A stretch of DNA of 64,000 nt from CAWFGW01 sp963815495 (GCA_963815495.1 CAWFGW010000010.1:178191-242190), one strand, 5' to 3'; counted from the first letter of the stretch, positions 1-10,213 are shown. The notes: generated by a model not told the origin, from the letters alone. Made by a program: numbers and translations.

Positions 1-1087
1 GTTTGATTCGACCAGTGACCAATATACGGTAAGGGTTAGTCGACACAAACTTTACTGTGTCCCCAATTGAGTAGCCCCACAAACCAGCATTTGTATTAAG
101 TATTACTGCATAGTTAATCCCAACTTTTACTTCTCCAATGGTCAATCGTGTAGGATTGTCATTGAAGTATTCCTCTACAGGTACAAACTCGTAAAATATA
201 CCGTGATTAAGGAGTAATAATAAACCTTCTTGGGTTTGTGTGTCTTGGTAAGCAATAAATCCTTCGGAAGCAGGATAAGTTTCTACACTATCAATAGTTT
301 TTCCTATGCTTTCAAACAATTTTTTTCGATACGGATCAAAATTGACTCCACCATATACAAATACAGAGAAGTCGGGAAAAACATCTTTAATATGTTTTCC
401 AGTCCTGCTCATAATTTTATCAAAATACATCTGTACCCAAGGTGGGATGCCCGAGATGAGCCCCATTGGTTGATCTATAGTCTCATCAATAATTGCATCT
501 AACTTAGTTTCCCAATCTTCCAGGCAATTGGTCTGATAACTTGGTAGTTGATTTCCCTTCAGATAAGCAGGTACATGATGATTCACAATTCCTGAAAGAC
601 GTCCATAATGAATCCCTCCTTTTGTTTCTAAAATTGGACTCCCCGACAGAAAAATAATTTTTTTATCTAAAAATTGGCTTTTACCTGTTTCATGTACGTA
701 ACTCATCATGGCATCACGAGCACTGTTAACATGAAATGGAACTGACTCCTTGCTTATTGGAATATATTTCATCCCAGAAGTTGTTCCTGATGTTTTGGCA
801 AAGTACAAGGGCTTTCCCGGCCAAAGCACATCATTTTGTCCCGCAATAATCAAATCTACATATTTTTTCAAATCCTCGTAATCAGCTAATGCCACTGAAT
901 CCTGAAAATCTTTAATAGAGGAAGAGGAAACAATATCGCGCTCTTTTCCAAAAACTGTTTTTGATAGGTTAGAAGTTAGATTATGAAACACTTTTTGCTG
1001 TGTTTCTACAGGACTAGATGACCACTTCACAGTCTGCTTGTGAATGTAGGCGGCAAATGGTTTACTTAATACTGAACGGATTCCCAT
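1..1087 (-). CDS. GH3 auxin-responsive promoter family protein (3' part cut by window edge)
   Basis: The minus strand encodes an open frame beginning MGIRSVLSKPFAAYIHK and running off the left edge after about 362 codons. It contains the adenylate-forming signature TSGTTSG near residue 105 and later the segments GLISGIPPW and YPASEGFIAYQ, which match bacterial GH3-family proteins (usually about 500 residues). Plant GH3 enzymes conjugate amino acids to acyl acids through an adenylate; the substrate of the Bacteroidota members is not established. It lies downstream of dnaA in the same direction but is separated from it by an intrinsic terminator, so it is probably transcribed separately. The family call is confident; the function is only inferred from the fold. 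Confidence 0.85.
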   Translation of the reverse strand, partial: MGIRSVLSKPFAAYIHKQTVKWSSSPVETQQKVFHNLTSNLSKTVFGKERDIVSSSSIKDFQDSVALADYEDLKKYVDLIIAGQNDVLWPGKPLYFAKTSGTTSGMKYIPISKESVPFHVNSARDAMMSYVHETGKSQFLDKKIIFLSGSPILETKGGIHYGRLSGIVNHHVPAYLKGNQLPSYQTNCLEDWETKLDAIIDETIDQPMGLISGIPPWVQMYFDKIMSRTGKHIKDVFPDFSVFVYGGVNFDPYRKKLFESIGKTIDSVETYPASEGFIAYQDTQTQEGLLLLLNHGIFYEFVPVEEYFNDNPTRLTIGEVKVGINYAVILNTNAGLWGYSIGDTVKFVSTNPYRILVTGRIK

Positions 1088-1161
1088 ATTTCAATTCAAA
1101 AATACAAAAAGTAACTTAGTTAAACGGGTAGATAGATGAAGAAATACTCACACAGGCAAAC

Positions 1162-1198
1162 AAAAAAGCCTTGATTTATATAAAGAAATCAAGGCTTT
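1162..1198 (-). terminator. Rho-independent terminator of dnaA
   Basis: Perfect 13-bp stem (AAAGCCTTGATTT at 1165-1177 with its complement at 1186-1198) and an 8-nt loop. On the minus strand it is followed by a run of T residues, directly downstream of the dnaA stop. Confidence 0.85.
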
Positions 1199-1219
1199 AA
1201 AGGATAATAAATAATGTAA

Positions 1220-2641
1220 TTAACTAGCTTTCGCTCTCATCTTTACTTTTTTCAAAACATCCTGCATGGTATTGTAAAACTGCTGATCAGTATCCATCAT
1301 ATCATTTACGGTAGTAATTGCATGAATTACGGTGCTGTGGTCTCTTCCACCAAAATGTGCTCCAATAGACTTTAAAGACATATTAGTGTATTCTTTCGCC
1401 AAATACATAGACACCTGACGAGCAACAACCACTTCACGCTTACGGGTTTTTGCTTTCATTAGTTCAATAGATATATCGAAGTAATTTTGCACAAATTTTT
1501 GAATATAGTCCATATTGACTTCTACATCAATGTTCTGAACAATGCTTTGTAGTGCTTGTTTGGCTAAGTCTAAATCAATTTCTTTTCTCGCTAAAGACGA
1601 CTGAGCAATTAATGAAACAATTACACCTTCTAACTCTCTGACGTTGGTATCAACACTGTAAGCGATATACTCTACCACTTCTTTAGGCATCACTATACCA
1701 TCATTATCCAACTTCTGATGAATGATAGCCATACGTGTTTCAAAATCGGGTTGCTGCAAATCAGCTGTCAACCCCCATTTAAAACGAGAAATCAAACGTT
1801 CTTGTAATCCCTTTAACTCTTTGGGTGGGCAATCACTAGTCATAATGATTTGCTTTCCACTTTGATGGAGATGATTAAAGATATGAAAGAAAATTTCTTG
1901 TGTTTTTTCTTTGCCTGAAAGAAATTGAATATCGTCTACGATGAGTACATCTACTTGTAAATAGTAATTCGCAAACTCTTGTATTTTATTGTTCTTAAAT
2001 GCTTCGATAACTTGGTTAGCAAATTTCTCAGAAGAAACATATAAGACAAACTTACCAGACTTATCTGACTCGAGTTTATTACCAATTGCTTGAACTAAAT
2101 GGGTTTTCCCTAAACCAACACCACTATAAATAAACAGTGGATTAAAAGAAGTAATGCCAGGTTTGTTAGTTACTGCCAAACCAGCAGAACGTGCCAAACG
2201 ATTACAATCACCTTCAATATAAGAATCAAAGGTATATTGTGAATTTAAATGAGAATCTGTAGAAAGACCGTTTAAACCGCCTTGAATATCAAATGGATTG
2301 GCAACTTGGGATTTAAATTGTTCATTTTTTGGAGAAATCTTACTCGTAGGAATATTAACTACATAAGGTTTATTTGTTTCAGAACCCTTATCTACCACAA
2401 TAGAATATTCCAATTTTGCTGATATTCCCAATTCATTATGAATTGCTTTCCTCAAAATGCTCACATAGTGTTCTTCAAGCCACTCATAAAAGAACTGACT
2501 AGGCACCTGTATTGTAAGCACATTATCCTCAAGTTTAACTGGAGAGATGGGTTTGAACCAAGTATCAAAACTTTGTTGACCTACATTCTCACGAATGTAG
2601 CTTAATATGCCATTCCAAGCAGTTACACAATCTTTAATCAT
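1220..2641 (-). CDS. dnaA: Chromosomal replication initiator protein DnaA
   Basis: 473 residues, normal length for DnaA. The N-terminal domain I contains FDTWFKPISPVKL (residues about 25-37). A variable linker of about 45 residues follows, then the AAA+ domain with Walker A GVGLGKTH (about 174-181) and Walker B VLIVDDIQFL (about 232-241). The C-terminal domain IV has the DnaA-box-binding signature GGRDHSTVIHAI. It binds DnaA boxes as an ATP complex and opens the replication origin. The gene faces away from the CHAT gene across a 363-bp AT-rich spacer holding one consensus DnaA box, which suggests autoregulation or an origin element. A strong terminator follows the stop codon. Confidence 0.98.
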   Translation of the reverse strand: MIKDCVTAWNGILSYIRENVGQQSFDTWFKPISPVKLEDNVLTIQVPSQFFYEWLEEHYVSILRKAIHNELGISAKLEYSIVVDKGSETNKPYVVNIPTSKISPKNEQFKSQVANPFDIQGGLNGLSTDSHLNSQYTFDSYIEGDCNRLARSAGLAVTNKPGITSFNPLFIYSGVGLGKTHLVQAIGNKLESDKSGKFVLYVSSEKFANQVIEAFKNNKIQEFANYYLQVDVLIVDDIQFLSGKEKTQEIFFHIFNHLHQSGKQIIMTSDCPPKELKGLQERLISRFKWGLTADLQQPDFETRMAIIHQKLDNDGIVMPKEVVEYIAYSVDTNVRELEGVIVSLIAQSSLARKEIDLDLAKQALQSIVQNIDVEVNMDYIQKFVQNYFDISIELMKAKTRKREVVVARQVSMYLAKEYTNMSLKSIGAHFGGRDHSTVIHAITTVNDMMDTDQQFYNTMQDVLKKVKMRAKAS

Positions 2642-2761
2642 AAGTTCTAGCGGTTAAAAAAGTTTTCTTAGAAAAGAAACTTTCAACAATTATTTACAAC
2701 TCTCGAAAACCAAAATTGTAGAAAAAAAAAATAACATAAAAACGCATTTGCTATTGACTTT

Positions 2762-2784
2762 TTAGTTCAAATATTTAGAACTAA
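2762..2784. promoter_or_regulatory. Inverted repeat upstream of dnaA
   Basis: TTAGTTC (2762-2768) and GAACTAA (2778-2784) form a 7-bp inverted repeat with an AT-only spacer, about 120 bp upstream of the dnaA start. It could be an operator or a weak hairpin. No regulator can be named. Confidence 0.3.
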
Positions 2785-2857
2785 CAGAAGCCCTATTATT
2801 GGAAATATTTCTTCGAAAATTACAATTTATTATTTGTTTTGACATACTACCTGTTAG

Positions 2858-2866
2858 TTATACACA
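2858..2866 (+). promoter_or_regulatory. Consensus DnaA box in the dnaA upstream region
   Basis: TTATACACA matches the consensus TTATNCACA perfectly. It is the only exact box in the 363-bp spacer 2642-3004; TTATTTACA at 2691-2699 is a near match. Very AT-rich DNA lies beside it (2870-2900). Known roles of such boxes are dnaA autoregulation or origin function; one box alone does not define oriC. No other gene is visible in this spacer. Confidence 0.55.
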
Positions 2867-3004
2867 TCCTTAAATATCTTTTTTTTATATTAAAATAAAC
2901 TTGGAAATTACATTACTTTAAATTCATAGATAAATCTCTGCTCATGCAGCTACTACATATACCTATATTTTAGTTAGATTTATTCTATCACTTAACATGC
3001 GATT

Positions 3005-6000
3005 ATGAAATATTTACTGTTTGCTTTTTCATTAATTCTATTATTAAGGACCTCGGGTCAAGAATTGCCAAAAAAATTAATCAAAGAATCAAAAAAACTA
3101 GAAGGCTACTATATCGGTGGAGAGTATAAGGATTATATCAACAGTATAGATAAATTCATTGACTTTCATCAATCTCAAGCAGGAGATGAGGCTAGACTCA
3201 ATGAAGGACATTACCATGTACTGAAAGGCAAAGGACTGTTAGGCATGGGTAATCCCTTAAACATAGCTAATGGAGAGATAAAAAAAGGGTTGCAGCTGAT
3301 TTCAAGTGTGAATAAAGAATCTCCTGAATTAATCATTAGCAACCTTGAAGCAGCTAACACTTTAATTCAATTTAGTTATATTAACGAAGCTTTAAATTAT
3401 TATAATGATGCTATCAACTTAATTAAAAGTACTGGTAAGACTAAGTTCTTACCTGAAACGCAAAAGACAGAAAGCAAATTACTTTTTGAACAGGGTTTTT
3501 ACTCAGAAGCGTATACCATAGCTCGATCGCTAACTGGTTATTATAAAGAAAAGATCACTCCTTATTATGAATATACTGACCCAAAGTCAGGAAAAGTAAA
3601 AAAGAAAAAATACAAAAAAGATGAATTAATAAACCTCAAACGAGGTCTTGGTAATCACCTTAACTTTATAGCACAAATATTACTAGAGAAAGGTGAGTAT
3701 AAAAAATTTGATTCTGCACAAACTGTAGCAAATAACTGGATTGAAAGTGAAATAGGTAAGAAAGATATTAGCTATGTAGATAATCTTTATTTAAAAAGTT
3801 TGCAGTTATACTATATAGAAATATATGACGAAGCATTAAAGTCATTTCTAGAGACATATAGTTACATGTTTAAAACCAAATATGGATACAAGTATGAAAT
3901 AACAAGTCCTAAACATTACCAAATATTGAGTAAGGTAATGGAGTGTAGTTGGATTGAAAATCAAGATGATGAAGTAAGAGGTAAACGCAACTATTTTTAT
4001 TCTGAAATAAAAAAATACTTTGATAAAGGCAATGTTAATCGGGCTAGAATATACTTTGTTGATATTAAAAAACAACTAATTAAAACAAATTTTCTAGAGG
4101 CTAAGCAACTATTGCAAGAACTTGTTGTAGAAGATTTAATCCCTCGAGACCACCCCTACTACCTCACTTATCTTGAATTATCATTAGAGACACACGCCAA
4201 ATTAGAAGAGTTAAAAATTGCACTTGAGGCGAAAAACAAGTCATTAACCTTATTGAAAAAATTATACCCTGAAACTTCAAATACATTTCATTTAGCTAAC
4301 ATTAATAAAGCGGAATTATTAGTTGAATACAGTAATGATTTTACAGAGGCTGAATCAATTTTTAATTCGAGTTATAAAATAAATTACATAAGTGAATTCA
4401 GTCAAACACATGTTGATTACTTAAGATATTCTAATTTATACGCCAAATTCCTAACACTACAGGAGAAATACACTGAAGCAATCAAACAACTCGAATCAGG
4501 TTATGGCATTGCTGAAAGATATTATGATTTTTCCAAAACTGATCGATTAGCAATTCAAGCAACGCTTCTTGCAGAAGCACATTTTCATATTGGACAAATG
4601 GCTGAAGCTGAAAAATATAACCGAATATGTAAAAAAGTTTATTTTATAACTGCAAATAAAAAAAGAACAAGTAAAGCTGACTACCTTTTATTTTTAGGGA
4701 AATATAATTTAATGATTGGTAACATTAAAGAAGCGGAAAACAACTTTAAAGAGGCCCATGACTTATTAAATGAGGTAGAAAAAGACAAGAAAAGAAAATA
4801 CAGAAAAGACATTGATGTTAGTGAGTTCACCAGCCTTTATTTAGCAAAAGGGGAATATTCAAAACTTGAACAAGAATTACTAAAGTCAATTAAATATAAA
4901 GAAGATATTTATGGTAAAAATCACCGTGTATTACTTAACACAATCAACAATTTAACCGATTTATACATCAGAATAGGAGAATTTACTCAAGCAGGAAAAA
5001 CCTCTCAACGAGGACTGGCGCTAGCAAAAGAAAGTTTTGGTGAGAACTCACTCGCTTACATGGAAGCCTTAATTCTTCAAGCTAAACTATATTCTTCTCT
5101 TGGCAATTATCCTGAAGCAATTAAACAGTTTGAAAAAATATTAGCCAAACAAGAGCGCTTTTATGGTTCAAACAACAACATCTATGTTGCTAAGACAATG
5201 ACTGAATTAGCAATAAGCCGTTTATTAGATGGAGATAAGGGAGATGAAGTATACAATTACTTAATCCATGCTGCGAAAGTAGCTCAAGAATTTAACCAAG
5301 GTGATGTATCAGGTAAAGTTCGAGAATCACCTCGTTATGCTCAAGCACTTAAAAATTTGGCGTATTATCATATCGAAACAAACAACCTCGATAAAGCTCT
5401 TGAGTTAATTAATAAAGCAGAGTCAATTTATCTTGCATTAGAAATAGATAAAAACAATGAAAGTGTAGCGACTATTGAAATTCTGAAAGGAGAAATCTAT
5501 AAAAAGCAAGGCAAATATGATCAAGCTATCAAACAATATGAATCAGCAGGAGATAAGTACAAAAATAAGTTCAGTAAAGATCACCCAGAATATGTATATG
5601 CATTAAGTAAGTTAGGTCAAATCTATTATATCAAAAAAGACTACAATAAAGCAATTAGCATACTCGATGAAACTACTACTTATTATCTTTCATTTATCGA
5701 CAACTATTTCACGTGGTTGAGTGAAAGCGAAAAAAGTAAATTTTGGCGTAAAATCAAAAGTGATTTTGAATTCTATAACACTCTCGCTTTTAAGTTTAGA
5801 AATAACAAAGAAGAGTTAGTTGAAAATGTATACAACTTTACTTTGGACACGAAAGCACTACTATTAAATTCCTCCATACAGCTCCGACAAGCTATAGTCA
5901 ATAGCAATGATCAAGATCTCATTGATAAATTCACCCTTTGGATTTTTCTACGAGAACAGCTAACTGCTAAACTTTCCTACACAGACGAACAACTCAAAGA

Positions 6001-7309
6001 ATTAGGTGAAGCAACTAAAGATGAACTAGAAAAAGAGATTAATATCTTAGAAAAAGAACTAAGCGAAAAATCTGTAGCTTTTTCAGAAAGCAACAAAAAA
6101 AGAAAAAAGAAAAAAGAAAAAATCACGTGGGAAACTGTACGTGATCAATTAAAGCCAAATGAATATGCTGTTGAAATGATTCGCTATAGGTACTACGATA
6201 AATCATTTTCAGATTCTATTATCTATGCAGCACTCATTATTTCTCCAGAAACAACAAAAACACCTGAAGTTGTCATCATTCCAAATGGGACTGATTTAGA
6301 AAAAAAATATGTTAAGTATTATAGAAATACAACTAAACTTGGTTTAGATGACAAAATCTCTTACAAACATTTTTGGAAACCAATAAGTGAAAAAATACCT
6401 AAGGGAGCTACTATATATTTCTCCTCCGAAGGTGTTTACAATGAAATCAATATTGAGTCATTACGAAACGCGAATGGTAACTACGTATTAGATGAGAATA
6501 ATATTGTTTTAGTGAGTAATACGAAGGATTTGTTAAACACTACTAGTAGCTCAAACATACAATTGTCGGACAGGGCAGCGTTTGTGGGCAACCCAGCATT
6601 TTATGACAATAACTTAACTAGAACTGACCATAACAATGCAACTGTTGCTCAAACGGTTAAACAACTACCTGGCGCAGAAAAAGAAGTATACCTTGTTAAT
6701 GAGTTCCTAAAGAAAAAAGGTTGGAAAACTGAGGTATATTTATACGAAAATGCTACGGAGGATACCATCAAAAAAATTGTCAGTCCGAGAGTATTACATT
6801 TCGCCACGCATGGCTTTTTCATAGAAGACAATGCACAAAGAGATGCTTCAGTAAATACAGGTTTAGATGAACAACGTGCAATAATCAACCCGCTGTTGAA
6901 ATCAGGTTTATTGATGACACATGCTGGTGAAATAATGGAGAGTAAAGATGTGTATGACTTTAATCAAGAAAGCGGTGTCCTAACTGCTTATGAAGCGATG
7001 AATTTAGACCTAAGCAATACCGAAATGGTGGTGTTATCTGCTTGTGAAACTGGTTTAGGTGATGTTCAAATTGGAGAAGGTGTATTTGGTTTACAACGTG
7101 CGTTTATTGTTGCTGGCGCAAAATCAGTGATTATGAGTTTATTTAAGGTTTCTGATGAGGTCACCATGCAGTTGATGGATACCTTTTATCAAAAATGGAT
7201 TGAATTAGGAGACAAAAGACAAGCCTTTATCGAAGCTAAAAAGGAAATCAGAAAGAAAAACCCGGAACGAATTTATTGGGGTGCATTTGTAATGGTAGGG
7301 AATAACTAA
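3005..7309 (+). CDS. TPR-repeat CHAT-domain protein (caspase-like peptidase family)
   Basis: 1434 residues. A signal-peptide-like N-terminus (MKYLLFAFSLILLL...) suggests export. Residues about 60-900 are a long array of tetratricopeptide-like helices (for example residues carrying KQGKYDQAIKQYESAG). A Lys/Glu-rich coiled-coil stretch follows around 990-1040. The C-terminal CHAT domain occupies about 1050-1434. The catalytic dyad typical of CHAT proteases is present: His1269 in FATHGFF and Cys1347 in LSACETGLG. CHAT proteins are caspase/separase relatives; cytoplasmic ones act in defence and cell death, but large exported TPR-CHAT proteins are common in Bacteroidota and their role is unknown. 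It stands alone, with a pseudogene on one side and dnaA divergent on the other. Domain call firm, function open. Confidence 0.93.
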   Translation: MKYLLFAFSLILLLRTSGQELPKKLIKESKKLEGYYIGGEYKDYINSIDKFIDFHQSQAGDEARLNEGHYHVLKGKGLLGMGNPLNIANGEIKKGLQLISSVNKESPELIISNLEAANTLIQFSYINEALNYYNDAINLIKSTGKTKFLPETQKTESKLLFEQGFYSEAYTIARSLTGYYKEKITPYYEYTDPKSGKVKKKKYKKDELINLKRGLGNHLNFIAQILLEKGEYKKFDSAQTVANNWIESEIGKKDISYVDNLYLKSLQLYYIEIYDEALKSFLETYSYMFKTKYGYKYEITSPKHYQILSKVMECSWIENQDDEVRGKRNYFYSEIKKYFDKGNVNRARIYFVDIKKQLIKTNFLEAKQLLQELVVEDLIPRDHPYYLTYLELSLETHAKLEELKIALEAKNKSLTLLKKLYPETSNTFHLANINKAELLVEYSNDFTEAESIFNSSYKINYISEFSQTHVDYLRYSNLYAKFLTLQEKYTEAIKQLESGYGIAERYYDFSKTDRLAIQATLLAEAHFHIGQMAEAEKYNRICKKVYFITANKKRTSKADYLLFLGKYNLMIGNIKEAENNFKEAHDLLNEVEKDKKRKYRKDIDVSEFTSLYLAKGEYSKLEQELLKSIKYKEDIYGKNHRVLLNTINNLTDLYIRIGEFTQAGKTSQRGLALAKESFGENSLAYMEALILQAKLYSSLGNYPEAIKQFEKILAKQERFYGSNNNIYVAKTMTELAISRLLDGDKGDEVYNYLIHAAKVAQEFNQGDVSGKVRESPRYAQALKNLAYYHIETNNLDKALELINKAESIYLALEIDKNNESVATIEILKGEIYKKQGKYDQAIKQYESAGDKYKNKFSKDHPEYVYALSKLGQIYYIKKDYNKAISILDETTTYYLSFIDNYFTWLSESEKSKFWRKIKSDFEFYNTLAFKFRNNKEELVENVYNFTLDTKALLLNSSIQLRQAIVNSNDQDLIDKFTLWIFLREQLTAKLSYTDEQLKELGEATKDELEKEINILEKELSEKSVAFSESNKKRKKKKEKITWETVRDQLKPNEYAVEMIRYRYYDKSFSDSIIYAALIISPETTKTPEVVIIPNGTDLEKKYVKYYRNTTKLGLDDKISYKHFWKPISEKIPKGATIYFSSEGVYNEINIESLRNANGNYVLDENNIVLVSNTKDLLNTTSSSNIQLSDRAAFVGNPAFYDNNLTRTDHNNATVAQTVKQLPGAEKEVYLVNEFLKKKGWKTEVYLYENATEDTIKKIVSPRVLHFATHGFFIEDNAQRDASVNTGLDEQRAIINPLLKSGLLMTHAGEIMESKDVYDFNQESGVLTAYEAMNLDLSNTEMVVLSACETGLGDVQIGEGVFGLQRAFIVAGAKSVIMSLFKVSDEVTMQLMDTFYQKWIELGDKRQAFIEAKKEIRKKNPERIYWGAFVMVGNN

Positions 7310-7355
7310 ATTATTTTTGTTTTTTCCTGTACAATAAGATACATAGCATCAAGCA

Positions 7356-8745
7356 TTAAAACTGAGTTGACTGGAATCCCCATTCTTTTGACTTTTCTAT
7401 CATTTGGCTATACCACTCATCATTTGATTTTATATTATTCATTATAATTTGAACATGGGAAATCAGGCCAAGTTCATCCATCATTTTTTGATTAGGATTA
7501 TAGTTTTTATTTCCACAAGTCATTTTTATTATCTGCGAGTACAATATAAATAATATGTTTATAAAGGTTATCAGACATTATTGTAACACCCTCAAATGAT
7601 TCTCGGCTATAATAACACATAAAAACACTTGCCATATCACGGCTTTGAACTATGATTAATATTCTATTATTCTTATATATTCTTATTTTCTGAACTAATT
7701 TCTCATGATCCATTCCCTTATCAATAGCAAAGTTCATATTAAAAACTCCAACTAGCGATATAAGAAAAATCAGTCCAATATTGACTCTATTGTTTTTAGG
7801 GATATAAGAGTAAAAAATCCTACCAGAACAAAAAAACTTGGCAAAATAAAAAATAAATAGTGGGTAACATATACACTACTCTTTTGACCTGCCAGATGCG
7901 TTATTTTAAGGATTACAAAAGACCACAGCAAAAGATAGAATAACTTAAAGATGTTATTCCCCCTAAAATCTTTCTGTTTAAACAACATATAGAAGATACC
8001 TAATAACGTAATAATTATCATCAGACTAATAGGCCACCACCTATCAAGTAATTCTAATAACAGTTTAGATGGCTCATACGATTGAAAGGAAGAATTCACC
8101 TGATATAACGACTTCAAACATACGGTTTAGCCAGTCTCACAACATAAAAGACTCAGAATACCTGACACACAAAACAAAAGTAAGGTCTTTCGATTACAAA
8201 TAAATATAACAAGAACAAATTGTATGAATGGAATTAAAATAAAGAGGCAATGAGAATATATGCCACAGAAATTAAAAACCGCTAAAGGAATGAAAGCCCA
8301 CCAACGTTTAGAAAAAACTAACTCAAAAAAACTCCATGTTGATACAATTCCCAAGAAAACCAAAAAAGAATAAACACAAACTTTCTGAGTATATTAAGAT
8401 AACGAATTGGAAGTAATAAACTATACACACCCTATTACAGCGGCTTGAAGATTGATATGTTTATTAACAAATACATAAAGAGACAAAACAGCCAATAAAT
8501 TAAATAAAACACTTAAAAATCGTAATGGAAATTCTCCTATACCAAAAAAACTCAACCCAATAGTGAACAATGAAATAAGAAAAGGCAGCGCCAACATCTT
8601 GATTACACATATATTCAATATCTAAAATACTCAGTAAAGCAGTATGTAACGTATATACCTCATCGTACCACAAAGGGTAATCAGAAAAAAAAACCAGTTT
8701 GGAAAGAAGGTTTACAAAAAAAAATCACTGCACCAATTACCTATA
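7356..8745 (-). pseudogene. Decayed multi-span membrane glycosyltransferase (GT39/PMT-like)
   Basis: Reading the minus strand from about 8745 down, homologous-looking pieces occur in changing frames. At about 8620-8690 the stretch SDYPLWYDEVYTLH carries the W-x-D-E feature of GT39-type mannosyltransferases. At 8421-8618 comes FFGIGEFPLRFLSVLFNLLA, typical of the following membrane segment. At 8127-8363 is a hydrophobic piece with WWAFIPLAVFNFCGIYSH, and at 7770-8117 another with THYLFFILPSFFVLVGF. The soluble tail is split between 7507-7737 and 7356-7544. At least four frame changes or stops separate the pieces, so no full protein can be made. Homopolymer A/T runs are common at the breaks. 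The family call rests on remembered motifs and is moderately sure; the broken state is seen directly. Confidence 0.72.
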
Positions 8746-8793
8746 TCTGATATTTTTAAAAAAAAAGACTAAAATTCATCGTGCATGTTATTT

Positions 8794-9252
8794 TTAATAA
8801 ACTTCAGTCAACTTATTCGCTGAATAAACTATTCTGCGAGCATCTGCCTCTCTTAGCTTCATTTTGACATCAGTAATAAGGCCCATTTTAGCCTCTTTAT
8901 CAATTTTAAGCACCACCTTTATTTGACTTGCTTTGGGACCTAATTTGGTTTTTTCTTGTTGAATAAACTGAAGTATTTCATTTGGAGTCACAAAGGCATC
9001 ATTTACCTGAATTCTAGGTTCGCTACCATAAACATCTTCTTTTTTAGGTTTACCGATGTAAATAAAGCTAACCGTGTTTTTTTGTTCTAGTTTTTGAAGT
9101 TGTGTCACTTGGGGTCGTGTATTTTCCACCAAGAGGTTTTCTTTACGCATCTTAGTGGTAACCATGAAGAAAAACAACAATATAAAAATGATGTCAGGCA
9201 ACGCTGAAGTTGGTATTTCTTGAGAGGTTTTTGTTTTACGTTTAAATCCCAT
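8794..9252 (-). CDS. exbD: ExbD/TolR-family biopolymer transport protein (second copy)
   Basis: 152 residues. One N-terminal membrane helix with the family's essential Asp in LPDIIFILLFFFMVTT (Asp20), followed by a periplasmic domain. ExbD works with the ExbB proton channel to couple the proton-motive force to TonB or Tol-type outer-membrane energization. It is the last gene of a four-gene run (exbB, small membrane protein, exbD, exbD), two bases after the preceding exbD, an arrangement usual in Bacteroidota. Two ExbD paralogues probably form a heteromeric complex; which TonB they serve cannot be told here. Confidence 0.92.
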   Translation of the reverse strand: MGFKRKTKTSQEIPTSALPDIIFILLFFFMVTTKMRKENLLVENTRPQVTQLQKLEQKNTVSFIYIGKPKKEDVYGSEPRIQVNDAFVTPNEILQFIQQEKTKLGPKASQIKVVLKIDKEAKMGLITDVKMKLREADARRIVYSANKLTEVY

Positions 9253-9254
9253 AG

Positions 9255-9812
9255 TTAATAGGTGCCCACGTTTGTTGGTTCTGCCTCCGATAATTGCATT
9301 GGATAAGCATCTTGGGCTTTACTTAACAAGCGATTATCATTGCGGTCTTCTGAATTTAGTTTTAAATAATCTTCTACTGAAATACCCAAAAACTCTGCTC
9401 TTACTGTATGATATGCTGCTTTAAGTTCATCTAACACACGAATATACATTTCATAAGATGTACCTCTATCGGTTTTAAAGGAAACAATGGCATCTTGAGG
9501 ACTATCTGACAAATCAGGGTTTTTTCCATTATTTTTTAAAAACGCTATAGCATTCTCTTTAATGTTTTCTAACTCCATTACCTCTCCTTCTACCAAGAGA
9601 TTATCTTGTGAATTAACGAGGACTTTGAATACATTTCGATCAATAATATCAACCTCTACATTTTCATCAACTTTTTGAGGCAAAGTAATAGGCAAACCTC
9701 TTTCGTTGACAATGGTAGTAGTCACTAAAAAGAAAATCAACAGTAGAAAGGCAATATCTGCCATTGAACTACTGTTCACTTCTACTACGGCTCTATCTTT
9801 CTTTTTTATCAC
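9255..9812 (-). CDS. exbD: ExbD/TolR-family biopolymer transport protein (first copy)
   Basis: 185 residues. Single N-terminal transmembrane helix SMADIAFLLLIFFLVTTTI with the proton-relay Asp19, then a periplasmic domain that is about 30 residues longer than in the neighbouring copy. It starts within the last codon of the upstream small membrane protein (4-nt overlap), so the genes are translationally coupled. Partner of the ExbB-like channel encoded upstream in the same operon. Confidence 0.93.
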   Translation of the reverse strand: MIKKKDRAVVEVNSSSMADIAFLLLIFFLVTTTIVNERGLPITLPQKVDENVEVDIIDRNVFKVLVNSQDNLLVEGEVMELENIKENAIAFLKNNGKNPDLSDSPQDAIVSFKTDRGTSYEMYIRVLDELKAAYHTVRAEFLGISVEDYLKLNSEDRNDNRLLSKAQDAYPMQLSEAEPTNVGTY

Positions 9813-10213
9813 TTCTTGAAGAGATTGTAAACTTCAGTTACTATTACAGACCCAATAGCTAAGGCGATCATTACCATCATCATAGTAATCATAGCGCCAG
9901 AAAACTGGGCTTCTCCAGATGTTACTCCTTGTGCAACATATTGAGGCAATAATTCACCTGAACTAACACCATAAATGATAGCAAAAATCAATGCTACAAT
10001 GCCAACACTTATACCTGTGCGCACAAGACTTTTAGGGTTATCCAATGCAAATATGAGAGGTAAACCTATCGCAGCAATTGCAGCAATGGCCATTAATACA
10101 TATCCACCGATCAGAGCAAAATCTACGCTTGAAGCAATTAATGCTATTGCCAAAAGGACAACGCCAACCGCTGTTGCGATAAATAAACCTGATTTATTAA
10201 ATTTTTTATACAT
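9809..10213 (-). CDS. Small membrane protein of the exbB-exbD operon
   Basis: 134 residues with four predicted transmembrane helices (about 10-30, 33-55, 65-84, 107-128) and almost no soluble part. It overlaps exbB by 1 nt and exbD by 4 nt, which indicates co-translation. A small membrane protein at this place between exbB and exbD is a recurring feature of Bacteroidota. No catalytic motif is visible; a role as an accessory subunit of the ExbB/ExbD complex is inferred from position only. Confidence 0.8.
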   Translation of the reverse strand: MYKKFNKSGLFIATAVGVVLLAIALIASSVDFALIGGYVLMAIAAIAAIGLPLIFALDNPKSLVRTGISVGIVALIFAIIYGVSSGELLPQYVAQGVTSGEAQFSGAMITMMMVMIALAIGSVIVTEVYNLFKK

